DNA of 64,000 nt from Bradyrhizobium sp. ISRA464 (lineage in GTDB: Bacteria > Pseudomonadota > Alphaproteobacteria > Rhizobiales > Xanthobacteraceae): assembly GCF_029910095.1 (NCBI RefSeq), contig NZ_CP094526.1, forward strand, positions 6,510,001 through 6,574,000, given 5' to 3'. Under the pieces are notes generated by a model. It was not told the DNA's origin, ran no database searches, and was given only the letters and a program-made list of their open reading frames with translations. Positions within the stretch are counted from its first letter, which is position 1. Each line of letters opens with the position of its first letter. The position numbers were made by a program, and so were the translations under genes. Below are positions 19,819-30,373 of the stretch, in pieces.

Positions 19819-20690
19819 ACCTTATCTCCTTTCCTTTGACTGTCTGCGCGCCGTTAGCCGGTGGATCGTAAGCCGTTGATGCTACATGTCAGCCTGACTT
19901 AGCGCGTGCACTCCGGGCAAAGTTGCTGGAACGCGGGCGACCAGAGCCCTCAATGCCTGGTCAATGTTCGTCCTCTGTTGAGCTTCCCTAAATATTCCCG
20001 GATCAGCGACTCCACAGACGTTCAACGCTTCGCCGAATTCTTCGAAACCAGGTTACTAGCGCTAGCAGGATGGGAGTCACATGACGTTACGATCTTTCAA
20101 AGGACCCGCCGAAAATGCTTGCTGTGCCGCCGCCGGCTGTTTCGGCAGAACAAATGCCCATCAATCCTACTCATTCTCAGTCGAATCTTGAGCAGCGACC
20201 GGCTGTGTAGCCAGCGAGCGCGGACAACGCTGCCTGCGCGTAAGGAAGCGCACATTGTTGGAACTCTCGATGTGGATACTGTCGGAATTCGGTCGACACC
20301 GGGAGAGTCGGCCCTTGACGAGCCCGACGCTCATGACTCCTTTCAGACCGGTGCGACCGCAACTCGAGCCGCAAAGCTCATCATGCGAATCCAATCCCAA
20401 TTGGAGCAAACATGACTGCCCTGAACTCCTGTTGGCAAGGACGCAGTGATCCGAGCCGCTGGCGACGACAGATCGCAATAATGTCTCATGTCTCCAGTCC
20501 TTACATTGATTTTAGGCCGCCCTGTTGGTTAGCCCAGCGGTGCCATGCTTCTGTTATGTAGATCAATTACCAACGTTGGTAGTTGTCCGGGATTGCCGCG
20601 CCAAGCTCCAGGTGGTGGAGGATTCGAAGGATTCTCTTTTGAGAGCAAATTGGATTCAAAGCTGCCTTTTCGGAGGTCGCCGTGGCTGTC
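19819..20690. other. Degraded stretch upstream of the luciferase-like gene
   Basis: About 870 bases. Minus-strand open stretches in changing frames occur between about 19900 and 20480, running toward the luciferase-like gene, as expected for a decayed gene of the same operon. I cannot name the product. The end near 20640-20690 belongs to the IS5-family element. Confidence 0.45.
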
Positions 20691-21120
20691 ATGGATCGAT
20701 TGGTATTGAGCGACGCGGCGTGGAAGCGGATCGCGCCGCTGATCATAACTCGGTCAGATCAGAAGGGCTCAACCCGGGCGCGACAATCGGATGTTCGTAG
20801 AAACTCACCTGTGGACCGTGCGTACGGGTGCTTCCTGGCATGATCTTCCGGACGCATTTGGAGAGTGGAACAGTGTGTTCCGCCGCTTCAGTCGATGGAG
20901 TGCCAAAGATATCCGGATATCCGAGGCGATGTCCGAGGATCCGGAGTTCGAGTGTCTGATCGTCGATTCAACCACTGTCCGGACCCACCAGACTGCCGAT
21001 GCTAAAACGTATGGCCCGCCCCAGTGCGAGCGTGAGGAGCGATGGTTTGAATACTCTGCACAGGCGCTCTGGCCGCTGCCAAGATGGAGATCAGCATGTC
21101 CCGATCCTCATAAAGGGTAG
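20691..21120 (+). pseudogene. IS5-family transposase, frameshifted and truncated
   Basis: Reads MDRLVLSDAAWKRIAPLI, then after a frameshift FVETHLWTVRTGASWHDLPD, AFGEWNSVFRRFSRWSAKD and FECLIVDSTTVRTHQTADA, typical of the IS427/IS1031-type IS5 N-terminal and first DDE region. Frame is lost again after about 21050, and the C-terminal catalytic part is missing. Confidence 0.85.
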
Positions 21121-21216
21121 CGACCTCGAATCCATCAACTGCAAGTCATTTTTCCGCACCGCTCACGGTTCGTCGCGTCCGACAAAGTATCCGTCAGGCG
21201 CTTATTCCTTATGCCG

Positions 21217-21365
21217 CTATCGACACGGCAGATAAGTCCGTTCATGGCGGAGTAACGCCCAGACGGTGCGGCCCATCTTCTCTGCTAAGGCGACTACGGT
21301 GACGTCGGATGGGCGCGAGCAAGAAGCGCCCGCAGTCAGCTCCAGTCGCCGCATCACTCTTGACC
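21217..21365 (-). pseudogene. IS110-family transposase, C-terminal scrap
   Basis: The minus strand gives RRLELTAGASCSRPSDVTVV followed by ALAEKMGRTVWALLRHERTY and a stop at 21217. This is the conserved C-terminal tail of IS110-type transposases. Only about 45 codons remain, wedged between IS5 and IS21 remnants. It is not the missing end of the IS110 gene at 28660-29386 in any way I can show. Confidence 0.7.
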
Positions 21366-21379
21366 AGCGATGGTCATGA

Positions 21380-22629
<1,250 letters not shown>

Positions 22630-22736
22630 GCGACGTCGATCCCGAGTGTCGCCGTCAAGCTGGCGCCGCTCGACGTATACGATGAGCTGGCCTCCGTCAG
22701 CATCGTGTCGGACCGCTCGAATCTGGGAGAAGCAGC

Positions 22737-23573
22737 ATGACCAGCATAGTGACCTCAATCGATGCCGCCCGCGTCGAGCTGCTGCTCAATGAGCTCTGCC
22801 TGCCGGGCGTCAAGGCGATCTGGCCGAAGCTCGCCGCACGGTCGGACAACGAAGGCTGGCCTGCCGCCCGCTTCCTCGCTGCTCTTGCCGAGCACGAGGC
22901 CGCGCATCGTACCCGCCGTCGCATAGAGCGACACATGGCGGAAGCGCGTTTGCCCGCCGGCAAGACGCTCGCCACGTTCGACTTCGAGAGCGTGCCAATG
23001 CTATCAAAGGCTCAGGCGATGGCGCTCGCCGCCGGCGACGTCTGGTTGAAGACTGCATTGCCTCGCCCTAAATGTTACCGGATGCTGAGCCGTTGCCTCA
23101 CGTAAATTGCTCCCTTGGGAACGAGCGGGGGCAAAGATGGGGTGGCTGAGCATGGCGACGCTCGAGAAGGGGCTCGAGCAAAGCTGCGTCATCATGCCGT
23201 GCCCGAGGATATCGACTACCGCGCACCCCGTGGGTTCGACCGCCGCTTGTTCGACATGCTGCTCAAGGGAGACTGGATCAAAAACCACGACAATTGCGCC
23301 ATTGTCGGGCCGACCGGCGTCGGAAAAAGCTGGCTTGGCTGTGCGCTTGGTCACAAGGCCTGCCGGGACAATCACTCTGTACTTTACACCCGGCTGCCGC
23401 GGTTGTTCGAAGAACTGGACCTTGCCCGGGGCGACGGCTGGCTCACCTCGCGGATGAAGAGCATCGCCGCCGTCGAGCTCCTGATTTTGGACGATTGGGG
23501 CCTCCAGGCCATCGACGCCAATGCGCGACATCATCCGCTCGAGACTGCAGTCCTGAATCTGATTTGCTCCTAA
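22737..23573 (+). pseudogene. istB: Chimeric IstB: two different IS21 helper genes fused
   Basis: The first 110 codons from ATG 22737 (MTSIVTSIDAARVELLLNEL, AIWPKLAARSDNEGWPAARF, ARLPAGKTLATFDFESVP) match the IstB of the upstream IstA. Before the Walker A site this ends near 23060. After about 130 bases of unmatched sequence, a second IstB begins within CVIMPCPRIS / PEDIDYRAPRGFDRR and runs through VGPTGVGKSWLGCALGHK (Walker A) and VELLILDDWGLQAID (Walker B) before breaking off. The second part is nearly identical to 44409-44760. Confidence 0.8.
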
Positions 23574-23954
23574 AAGGAATCCCTAGAATCCAAACCACCT
23601 AGCGCCTCCGCGGCCTTGTGCAGTTTGCGAGCAGTGCGGTTACGAAAGACCTGGCGGACGGTAGAAGTGTAGCCACGCAGTTATCACCAGAGTGGCTTAG
23701 CTTTCGTACCACTCACGTCGCACGATTGGGCTACAAGCGTTGGTGAGCTCGAGGAAGTAGGCGGTCGCCGCATTGAGGCTTTTGAAACTCTTTTGATCCG
23801 CACCGATCCGGCGCACCTCCTGTACTTGTGCTGTCTTTGGGCGAGCTGTGTTCCGCACCGCCGCGACTGCCCGCGCTGGACGTCGGTTGCGCGCAACACC
23901 AGAAACGCGAGCGCTCTGCATTACAGGAAGAGGGCGAATCCCGAGAGCTAAATG
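23574..23954. other. No gene seen
   Basis: About 380 bases. Overlapping minus-strand open stretches occur at 23684-23967 but I do not recognise the translation. It separates the IS21 remnant from a duplicated porin start. Confidence 0.5.
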
Positions 23955-24130
23955 CCACCGGTGCCATAAAGTGAACAGATTTTCACGTACTGGACCGCCT
24001 TGGTGTTGATGCGCAGATCAGCTGCCTGCACTCACGCCGCTTGCCGCGGCCAGACACACCGTCGAACCTAGGAAAAGGTTTTTCACGATCTTGATAAGAA
24101 TTCTCCGAATTGGCGGACCTCAAAGACGGC
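23955..24130 (-). repeat. Partial duplicate of the porin gene start and leader
   Basis: The sequence around gtgaacagattttcac, the lysine-rich ADLR-type segment, the signal-peptide region and the leader gaattctccgaattgg matches, base by base with scattered changes, the start region of the intact porin at about 25725-25900 in the same orientation. The copy covers roughly the first 45 codons and about 40 bases of leader, with frameshifts. It is probably the tail of a deleted tandem porin gene. Confidence 0.75.
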
Positions 24131-24250
24131 CGGTCAACCGTTACCGCAGAGATCAGCCACCTTTATTTTACAGTCGAATTCGGGGCGAGTCCTTTTGAGC
24201 AGAGCAGCATCGCGCGAGACTTGCCTCAATCAAAAAGTGGATCAGAAGTC

Positions 24251-24282
24251 TAAAAAGCCCCCGGCGGGCATGCCGGAGGCCT
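24251..24282 (-). terminator. Rho-independent terminator of the porin gene
   Basis: On the minus strand a GC-rich stem, gcctccggc...gccgggggc, with a small loop is followed directly by ttttta. It lies about 70 bases after the porin stop codon, in the correct orientation. Confidence 0.8.
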
Positions 24283-24347
24283 TCTTGGAGGTTAAGCTTT
24301 GATCTATTTAGTCGGTCCTTTTCTCCTTCCGCTAGTTTGACGAAGAC

Positions 24348-25853
24348 TCACCAGTTGCGCTGCGCTCGGATTAGTAGGCTCACCGTGCTCTGGTCCCTCA
24401 GCTCGTAAGTGGCGCCGGGCTTGGCGACACCTGCTTGCGTCGGCAACGCCACCGTGCTTCCGGCCGCGTACTTTTGGTCGAGCATGGTGTAAGTCAGATC
24501 GGCCGAGAAGGTCAGGTTCTTGACCGGAGTCCAGCGTGTGATCGTACCAACAACCGCGTAGTTGAAGTCGGGGTTACAGCCGCCAATTCCACTAGAGAGC
24601 GCTAGGCCCGCGACGAAGGCGCCGCAAATGTAGCCTTTGGCTGTGTCATTGTACCGCACGGCACCCCACCCACCATAGACCGATGTATTCCAGCGAGGGT
24701 CCCAGTTATGGGTGTAAGCACCGCTGAAGCCATAGGTCGTGGTCAGTTCCTGGCCGGCGCCGGCCACGAACACGGAGTCAGAAAGACCGGCAAGGCCGAC
24801 GCTCTGGTAAGCGCCCGCGAGGCCCGTACTACCGTACATCGCGTAGGTGGTGGACGTGTATTGCTGGAAATTGTAACGGCTTGCACCGTTTGTATATACG
24901 CCGGACATGTTGATCGTATCGCCCGCACCAGTCGGGATGTTCTTGATCGACAAGGCCAACTGACCAGCCCAGCCCCATTTGTCGCCCGGATAGCTCGTGT
25001 TTTCGGTGGCACCGTAGTAAGCGGCATGATTGTCATGCGCGGCGACCGACGCTTGGAAGAGCCCCCAGGCGTGATCGACGCGAAGCATGGCGACGAGGTC
25101 GGGGGACCGCGAACCGCCGATGTCGTTGGCACCGTAAGCACCGGTCGCAAGGCCTGCGACGGTCGTGCCGCTCACGTTCCAGATGTTTGTCGTGTCATGT
25201 TGGACTTGATCTTCAGCCGAGAAGGACGCCGAAACGCCCTGACCGAAGTCCGCGGTGTAGGTGAACTGGCTCACAGGTTCAAAGCCGCCACCTCCCGGCA
25301 GACCGTCAAAATTGTTCCCAGGATAGTTCATCCAGGGCGCGGAGAACTGCGAGGTTGCCTTACCGATCGTGAAACCAGCGAATTGGATAAAGGCATAGTA
25401 GACGCCGAGCGAGCCGCCTGCGACGAAGTCACCAGAGTAGGCGGTACCGCCACCGCCGGCACCAGCATAGCCACCTGAAGTCCAGCTGAACACGCCGTCG
25501 AAGAAGGTTCGGACCACGCCGTACTCCGTCGCGGTGCGCGTATCGATGCTAAGATCCTCACGAGAACGAGTCGTGTAATAGTTACTCAGGCGGTTGTTAG
25601 CTCCGCCGACACCGTTCACTCGCCCTGACGCGTAAATCCCGTTGGTGTTTAGCGCTACCTCAGCGCGCAGGTATCCCCCAAGTTTAATACACGTATCAGT
25701 CCCGGGAATGTAGTAGAAGCCAGCACCATACAGTGAGCAGATTTTCACATATTCGATCGCCTTGGCTTTAACAGGCAGATCGGCTGCCTGCACTCCGCCT
25801 GCGGCGATCAGACCTGCCGCCCAACCGAGCAAAAGGCTCTTCACCGTTTTCAT
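24348..25853 (-). CDS. Outer-membrane porin (Porin_2 family), 501 aa
   Basis: A general-diffusion channel in the outer membrane. The first 23 residues form a signal peptide (MKTVKSLLLGWAAGLIAAGG then VQA, cleavage before ADLPVKAK). The conserved YVKICSLYGAGFYYIPGTDT and CIKLGGYLRAEV segments identify the rhizobial Porin_2 family, and the protein ends in RAQRNW, an aromatic C-terminal residue as needed for outer-membrane insertion. The length is normal. A strong ribosome binding site (ggagg) precedes the ATG. The gene stands alone with its own terminator, and a duplicate of its start lies downstream at 23955-24130. Confidence 0.95.
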   Translation of the reverse strand: MKTVKSLLLGWAAGLIAAGGVQAADLPVKAKAIEYVKICSLYGAGFYYIPGTDTCIKLGGYLRAEVALNTNGIYASGRVNGVGGANNRLSNYYTTRSREDLSIDTRTATEYGVVRTFFDGVFSWTSGGYAGAGGGGTAYSGDFVAGGSLGVYYAFIQFAGFTIGKATSQFSAPWMNYPGNNFDGLPGGGGFEPVSQFTYTADFGQGVSASFSAEDQVQHDTTNIWNVSGTTVAGLATGAYGANDIGGSRSPDLVAMLRVDHAWGLFQASVAAHDNHAAYYGATENTSYPGDKWGWAGQLALSIKNIPTGAGDTINMSGVYTNGASRYNFQQYTSTTYAMYGSTGLAGAYQSVGLAGLSDSVFVAGAGQELTTTYGFSGAYTHNWDPRWNTSVYGGWGAVRYNDTAKGYICGAFVAGLALSSGIGGCNPDFNYAVVGTITRWTPVKNLTFSADLTYTMLDQKYAAGSTVALPTQAGVAKPGATYELRDQSTVSLLIRAQRNW

Positions 25854-26469
25854 AAAATCCTCCGAATTGTTTCATCTCAAAAGCGGCCGCCTCAATCGAC
25901 GCAGCCACTGTCGCCCCCAATCATTCTCGACCTGCAGGGCCCTTCCCCGAACGCCGACTGATAAATCGAACCAGTGAACGTCGCGGCGCGGACCATTCCG
26001 CAGCTCGCTCGATTATGTTGACAGATTGCGTTCGTTGTCCGCGCGCAAACTTTGCACGGAACGAACCAATGCGTATGCGCGCTGTGTAAGCGTGTTCTAA
26101 TCGCGTCACAACGGTACGTACCGTACTTCTTCGTATCGTTCGTTTCGTGCGCTGCGGATAGAAGTGGCGCTCAAAACTCAAATGTTCTCGGACGCATAGC
26201 ACGACATTAATCCAAGCGAGCCACCCATCCGGCAGTTCGCAGAATCAATTGCGCACGAGTCCAAAATTCGCTGAAACAGAACCGTGAGCTCCAAGGACGG
26301 CATGCTCAATGATCATCCGTGCGCACCGGAAACTAAGGGTCGAGCTTCGGCAAAACGTAGTCGCAGCCCTCCTTGGAGCACTGCGGCGCCCGTGCAAGTT
26401 AAAAAAATCGGTCGATCGGACCGACGAGCGATCCGCTCCCATACGTTAACGCGCGCACGATGGAAGCAA
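25854..26469. other. Porin upstream region
   Basis: About 615 bases. It should contain the porin promoter and ribosome binding site (ggaggatttt just before the ATG at 25853). No gene or clear regulatory repeat is visible. The right border merges into an IS66 remnant. Confidence 0.5.
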
Positions 26470-26537
26470 TTTACCCAGCAATATGGCTCCGGCGTGTGCC
26501 TCTATTTAAAAAGGCTTGAGAAGGCGAGGTTCTGCTA

Positions 26538-27728
26538 GTGTCCTGAACCGGAAGTTCATGGCATTTTAGGCTTTGGCTGGCGCATTGTAAGCGCAGAAGC
26601 GTTCGATGGAGCTGAGAATGTCGTCGGCTGATCTGGTCCATCGGAATGGTCTTGGGTCGGCGTTGTGATGTTCGATGAAGGCCGTGATCTCGGCACGTAG
26701 CGCCGCCACACTGCGATAGATGCCGCGCCTGATTTTGCGCTCGGTGATGAGGGCAAAGAAACGTTCGACCTGATTGAGCCAGGATGAACTGGTGGGCGTC
26801 AGATGGACGTGCCAGCGCGGCCTCTTGGCCAGCCAGTTGCGGATCAGCGGCGTCTTGTGGGTTGCGTAATTGTCCATGACGAGATGAACGTCCAGATCGT
26901 CTGGAACGGCGGCCTCGATCTCATCGAGAAACTTGCGGAACTCTGTGGCGCGATGGCGCCCGTAACACTTGCCGATGACCCGGCCGGTTGCGATGTCGAG
27001 GGCGGCAAATAGCGATGTCGTGCCATGGCGCTTGTAATCGTGACTGCGGCGTTCCGCCTGACCAGGTCGCATCGGGAACGTGGGTTGGCTGCGATCCAGT
27101 GCCTGGATCTGTGACTTCTCGTCGACACACAGCACGATGGCCCGCTCGGGCGGGGCCACGTAGAGACCGACGACGTCGCGAACCTTGGCGACGAAGTCGG
27201 GATCGGTTGAAAGCTTGAAGGTCTCCAACCGATGCGGCTGTAAGCCGAAGGCGCGCCATATCCGCTGGACCGTCGAGACTGACAGTCCACTGGCCCGCGC
27301 CATGCTGCGCGAGCTCCAGTGGGTGGCGTTGGGCGGCTTCGTCTCAAGGGTGCGGACGATCACCGCCTCGATCCGGGCATCTTCGATCGTGCGCGGCGTC
27401 CCTGATCGCGGCCCATCCCGAAGACCTTCAAGCCGATGCTCGGCGAAGCGCCGGCGCCACTTGCCGACCGTATCGGGATCAATACCCAGGCGAGCCGCCA
27501 CGATCTTGCTCTGCTCGCCGTCGGCACTGGCCAGGATGATCCGGGCTCGCTGCGCCAAGCCCTGCGCCGTGCTTCGGCGCGAGGCCAGCGACGTCAACTC
27601 AGCGCATTCAACCTCAGTCAATTCCAGCGGAGCAAAGCGTCGACCCATAACCATCCTCCTCAAACCATCAGGACAGTCTGCTATCTTCGAGTCGATTTGG
27701 AGTCCGCTGAACTTCAGATTCGGGACAC
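26538..27728 (-). mobile_element. Intact IS630-family element with TA target duplication
   Basis: The 1191-bp element has 20-base imperfect inverted repeats, gtgtcctgaaccggaagttc on the left and gtgtcccgaatctgaagttc on the right when read inward. It is flanked by TA on both sides (26536-26537 and 27729-27730), the target used by IS630/Tc1-type elements. It sits inside the tnpB of an IS66 remnant and carries one intact transposase gene. Confidence 0.92.
26566..27648 (-). CDS. IS630-family transposase, 360 aa
   Basis: A DDE transposase of the IS630 family. The N-terminal helix-turn-helix region ([33 protein letters not shown]) is followed by a second DNA-binding part ([18 protein letters not shown]). 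Catalytic residues lie in [29 protein letters not shown] and [15 protein letters not shown]. Two start codons are possible at 27654 and 27648. The second has a gaggagg ribosome site six bases upstream and was chosen. The frame is unbroken, the terminal repeats are intact and the element may be mobile. Confidence 0.93.
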   Translation of the reverse strand: MGRRFAPLELTEVECAELTSLASRRSTAQGLAQRARIILASADGEQSKIVAARLGIDPDTVGKWRRRFAEHRLEGLRDGPRSGTPRTIEDARIEAVIVRTLETKPPNATHWSSRSMARASGLSVSTVQRIWRAFGLQPHRLETFKLSTDPDFVAKVRDVVGLYVAPPERAIVLCVDEKSQIQALDRSQPTFPMRPGQAERRSHDYKRHGTTSLFAALDIATGRVIGKCYGRHRATEFRKFLDEIEAAVPDDLDVHLVMDNYATHKTPLIRNWLAKRPRWHVHLTPTSSSWLNQVERFFALITERKIRRGIYRSVAALRAEITAFIEHHNADPRPFRWTRSADDILSSIERFCAYNAPAKA

Positions 27729-27925
27729 TAGCCGCGGATCGGATATCATCGGGTGCAGCTGAATGCTGCGCAGTTGATGGCACTGGTGGATGGGATGGAC
27801 TGGAAGCGGGTCCGGACCGCGGCGGTCGAGCCGCCGGAGATTGTTGGGTAAAAGCACTGTGGCGAAGTGAATCAGTGAGCTGAAAGCGCAAGAGATCCGG
27901 AGCAAAATGTGCTCGGGTCGGGTCA

Positions 27926-28655
27926 ATGACGCCGCCCGATCCCAGCCTCCCGAATGACGTAGGGACGCTGAAGGCCATGGTACTTGCCATGGCCGAGAAA
28001 GCGGCCCGCGCCGATGCTCTGGCGAGCGAAGTCGCCGATCTCAAGGCCCGCAATGCCGATGCCGATGCGCGCATCGAGCGGCTCACGCAGATCCTGAAGG
28101 CCTTCGACCGCGCCCGGTTCGGCCGACGATTGGAAAAGCTCGGTTCGGCGAACGGCGACGATGAACAGCAGGCCTTTGTCTTCGAGGAGATCGAGACCGG
28201 CATCGCCGCCATAAAGGCCCAGGTCAGCGAGGGCCGTGCGCAAGCGGATGGCAAGCGTGCACCGCGTCGGCGCAAGGGCTTTGCGCCCCATCTGGAACGA
28301 ATCGAAACCGTCATTGAGCCGGAAGAGCTGGCTGAGCATGCCGGCAAGCAGAAGGTGCTGATCGGCGAGGACAGTGTCGAAGCGTCTGGATGTGGTGCCG
28401 GCGAAGTTCCGGGTGATCGTCACGCGCCGTCCCAAGTATGCCTTCAAGAATGCGGACGGCGTCATCCAGGCTCTGGCCCTGGCCCATATCATTGAAGGAG
28501 GTATTCCAACGGAAGCGCTTCTGACCCAGATCGCCGTCGCCAAATATGCCGATGGCCTGCCGCTCTACCGGGCGTAGATGGCCTCCTGCCCGACGCTCGC
28601 TCCGGGCTCCGGATCGACAAAGACGGCCTAGCTATGGGTCTATGCCCGAGATGAC
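27926..28655 (+). pseudogene. tnpC: IS66 TnpC N-terminal part, frameshifted with internal deletion
   Basis: Reads [20 protein letters not shown] with the coiled coil [20 protein letters not shown] and [20 protein letters not shown]. After a frameshift near 28375 it continues [33 protein letters not shown] and KYADGLPLYR. Then it jumps to PTLAPGSGSTKTA and LWVYARDDRT, segments normally about 50 residues further on, with a stop between. It ends at the IS110 junction. Confidence 0.85.
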
Positions 28656-28659
28656 CGAA

Positions 28660-29386
28660 CCTGCGGGCTGTTGAACCGGCTGATGTTGCCGATCGCCGCC
28701 ATGATCCCGGCGGCGACCGCCAGATTCACGCCGGTGATCGTCATCAATCTGTTGACCGCGGAATCTTCGATTGCGTCCTGTGCGATCTCGCGGTCGAGCA
28801 GGGCCAGGTCTTCCGCTAGCCGATCCAGTTCACGGACGCGCCGATCGATGGCCGCTCGCTCGTCGTCCGGCAATTGTTGAGCGGCCAGCCACGTCCGACC
28901 GCGGGCGTTGAAAAGATCGGCATGTGGGCACTTCGGGATCAGGTGTGCGTGCAGGATCGAATGTACCTCGTTCTTGAGCCGCGTGCGATGCCGCACTACC
29001 TGGTAGCGCCGCGCCACCAGCCTGCGTCGGCGTTCGGTCTGCGCGTCAGGACGTCCAGATTTGCGGCAGGTACCGCGCCGCCTGCAGACTGGCGAGCGTG
29101 CTCCATCGATCTTGTCGGTCTTGACGTGAGCCTGGGCGATCGCCTTCACCTGCAGCGGATTGGCGATAATCACCCGCGCCACGAATGGTGCCAGAACCCG
29201 CGACACCGCGATGCTGTTGCCGGTTGCCTCGAGCACCACCTCGTCACTGGCCAGCAAGGTCTTGCCAACCCCCTCCAGCGCAGTCCGCGTCATATCAATG
29301 CGGCCCGCACGTCGGAGCCTGCCGTCCTCCCAAAACACCACCTCTCCGAAAGTTCGGTGGACGTCGATGCCAATCACCCGTCGCAT
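28660..29386 (-). pseudogene. IS110-family transposase lacking its C-terminus
   Basis: From ATG 29386, preceded by ggagga, it reads [20 protein letters not shown], then [26 protein letters not shown] and, after a disturbed stretch, RYQVVRHRTRLKNEVHSILH, typical of the IS110 N-terminal DEDD domain. It ends around MTITGVNLAVAAGIMAAIGN, where the C-terminal transposase_20 domain begins, because the gene is cut by the IS66 remnant. The frame around residues 95-115 looks altered compared with the family. Confidence 0.85.
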
Positions 29387-29610
29387 TCGCTCCTCCTGTC
29401 CGCCACATGACGGGGAGCCGCGGGCGACACGACAACTACGGATTCGTGCTCTCGGCGCAACCGCGCGAGTCGCAGAGGCGGCTCTTGGCTCATCGTGTGT
29501 ATCGGCCTGCCCGAACTTCGTGCTCCCGGTGCCTCTGTCCCGATGGTCGCGCATACGCTACGATGTGGAATATCGCAGCGGAACGTTGGCAGCGAGAAAT
29601 CTAATACCGG
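29387..29610. other. IS110 left flank, no gene
   Basis: About 220 bases between the start of the IS110 gene and an IS256 scrap. Probably the non-coding end of the IS110 element. Confidence 0.5.
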
Positions 29611-29897
29611 TTACCAACCCGATCGAGCGCCTCAACGGCGAGATCAAGCGGCGCACCAAGGAGGTCGGCATCTTCCCCAACGAAGACGTCATCGTCCGCC
29701 TCATCGGCGCGGTCCTCCTCGAACAGAACGATGAATGGGCCGTCCAGCGCGCCCGCTACATGACGCTGGAAACCATCGCGCCGTTGAGCGATGATCCAAC
29801 CGTCAGCTTCCGGGCTATCGCCAGCTGACCAGTCTGGCTCTTGCCGGCGAACGCGGTATCCCACCGCAAGTTACACCACGCTCAGGGACACGATCTC
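29611..29897 (+). pseudogene. IS256-family transposase C-terminal remnant with right end
   Basis: The last 70 codons ([60 protein letters not shown]) nearly match the intact IS256 at 1232-2431, and the 65 bases after the stop match its right terminal region to gggacacgatc. Beyond 29897 the sequence is that of a Crp-like gene fragment. The rest of the element is deleted. Confidence 0.88.
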
Positions 29898-30090
29898 CGC
29901 GACAATCCTCACTGAGACCAGGACCCTCTCTCTCAAATAGAGTGATCAGGATGCCTTCGCGGCTCTTCCGGAACCATACGTTCTCTGAGAACAATCCGCT
30001 CTAGGGAGTGCCGCAGCGAGATCTGACACAATTCTCGCCAGAATCGCATTCTTGAATAGGGATCGCGCGCATTCGACGCATGCAACGTGT
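29898..30090 (-). pseudogene. Crp/Fnr-type regulator, N-terminal duplicate fragment
   Basis: The minus strand matches about 62550-62770, the start of the intact Crp/Fnr-type gene, in the same orientation: LFKNAILARIVSDL, an in-between indel, then frames giving the PIVLRERMV-type segment. The upstream bases of the start codon also match for about 50 bases before diverging. An IS256 end interrupts it at 29897. It is a decayed second copy of the regulator gene start. Confidence 0.75.
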
Positions 30091-30373
30091 CCTATTTCCT
30101 CTGTCCTGCGTATGCAAATGTCCCAAGTAGGCACGGCCGCTACGCGTGGAGTCGCTGCCGACGAGCGGGAGCTTTGAACCGACGGGACTTTGGCCTTGCC
30201 AAAGACCGACAAGACGATCAATCGACTGAGGATGGTCAACGACTGCGCAGCGATGCGCGGTCTACGCGGCTGCCCAAAGTCAAGCGCTGCCTGCGAGTGA
30301 ACCAAGTGATCCATTCCGTATTGCATTGTGACGGATGTTTCGGGTAGCATCGATGCTTTGGAGATGCCTTGGC
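30091..30373. other. Intergenic between Crp fragment and FAD oxidase gene
   Basis: About 280 bases holding the likely promoter of the FAD oxidase gene. I see no gene and no clear motif. Confidence 0.5.

Larger units (their letters stand above)
26470..27852 (+). pseudogene. tnpB: IS66 TnpB fragment split by IS630
   Basis: Before the IS630 the plus strand reads GSGVCLYLKRLEKARFC; after it [20 protein letters not shown] and [19 protein letters not shown] with a stop at about 27852. Joined at the TA target these form a TnpB C-terminal half, with a TAG codon exactly at the junction where family members have Trp. The N-terminal half is lost. Confidence 0.8.
26470..28655 (+). mobile_element. IS66-family remnant, interrupted by IS630
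   Basis: It contains the C-terminal half of tnpB (26470-27852, split by IS630) and the N-terminal part of tnpC (27926-28655) with an internal deletion. The right end is cut by an IS110 fragment at about 28660. It differs in sequence and orientation from the IS66 at 7010-9470. Confidence 0.8.

Noticed and set aside
20167..20478. Minus-strand open stretch upstream of the luciferase-like gene as a flavin reductase
   Set aside because: The position would fit, but I could not find any reductase motif in the translation, so no function is assigned.
26566..28347. 593-aa minus-strand open frame
   Set aside because: Only the part from 27654 or 27648 downward is the IS630 transposase. The upstream 230 codons are the antisense of IS66 tnpC, open by chance.
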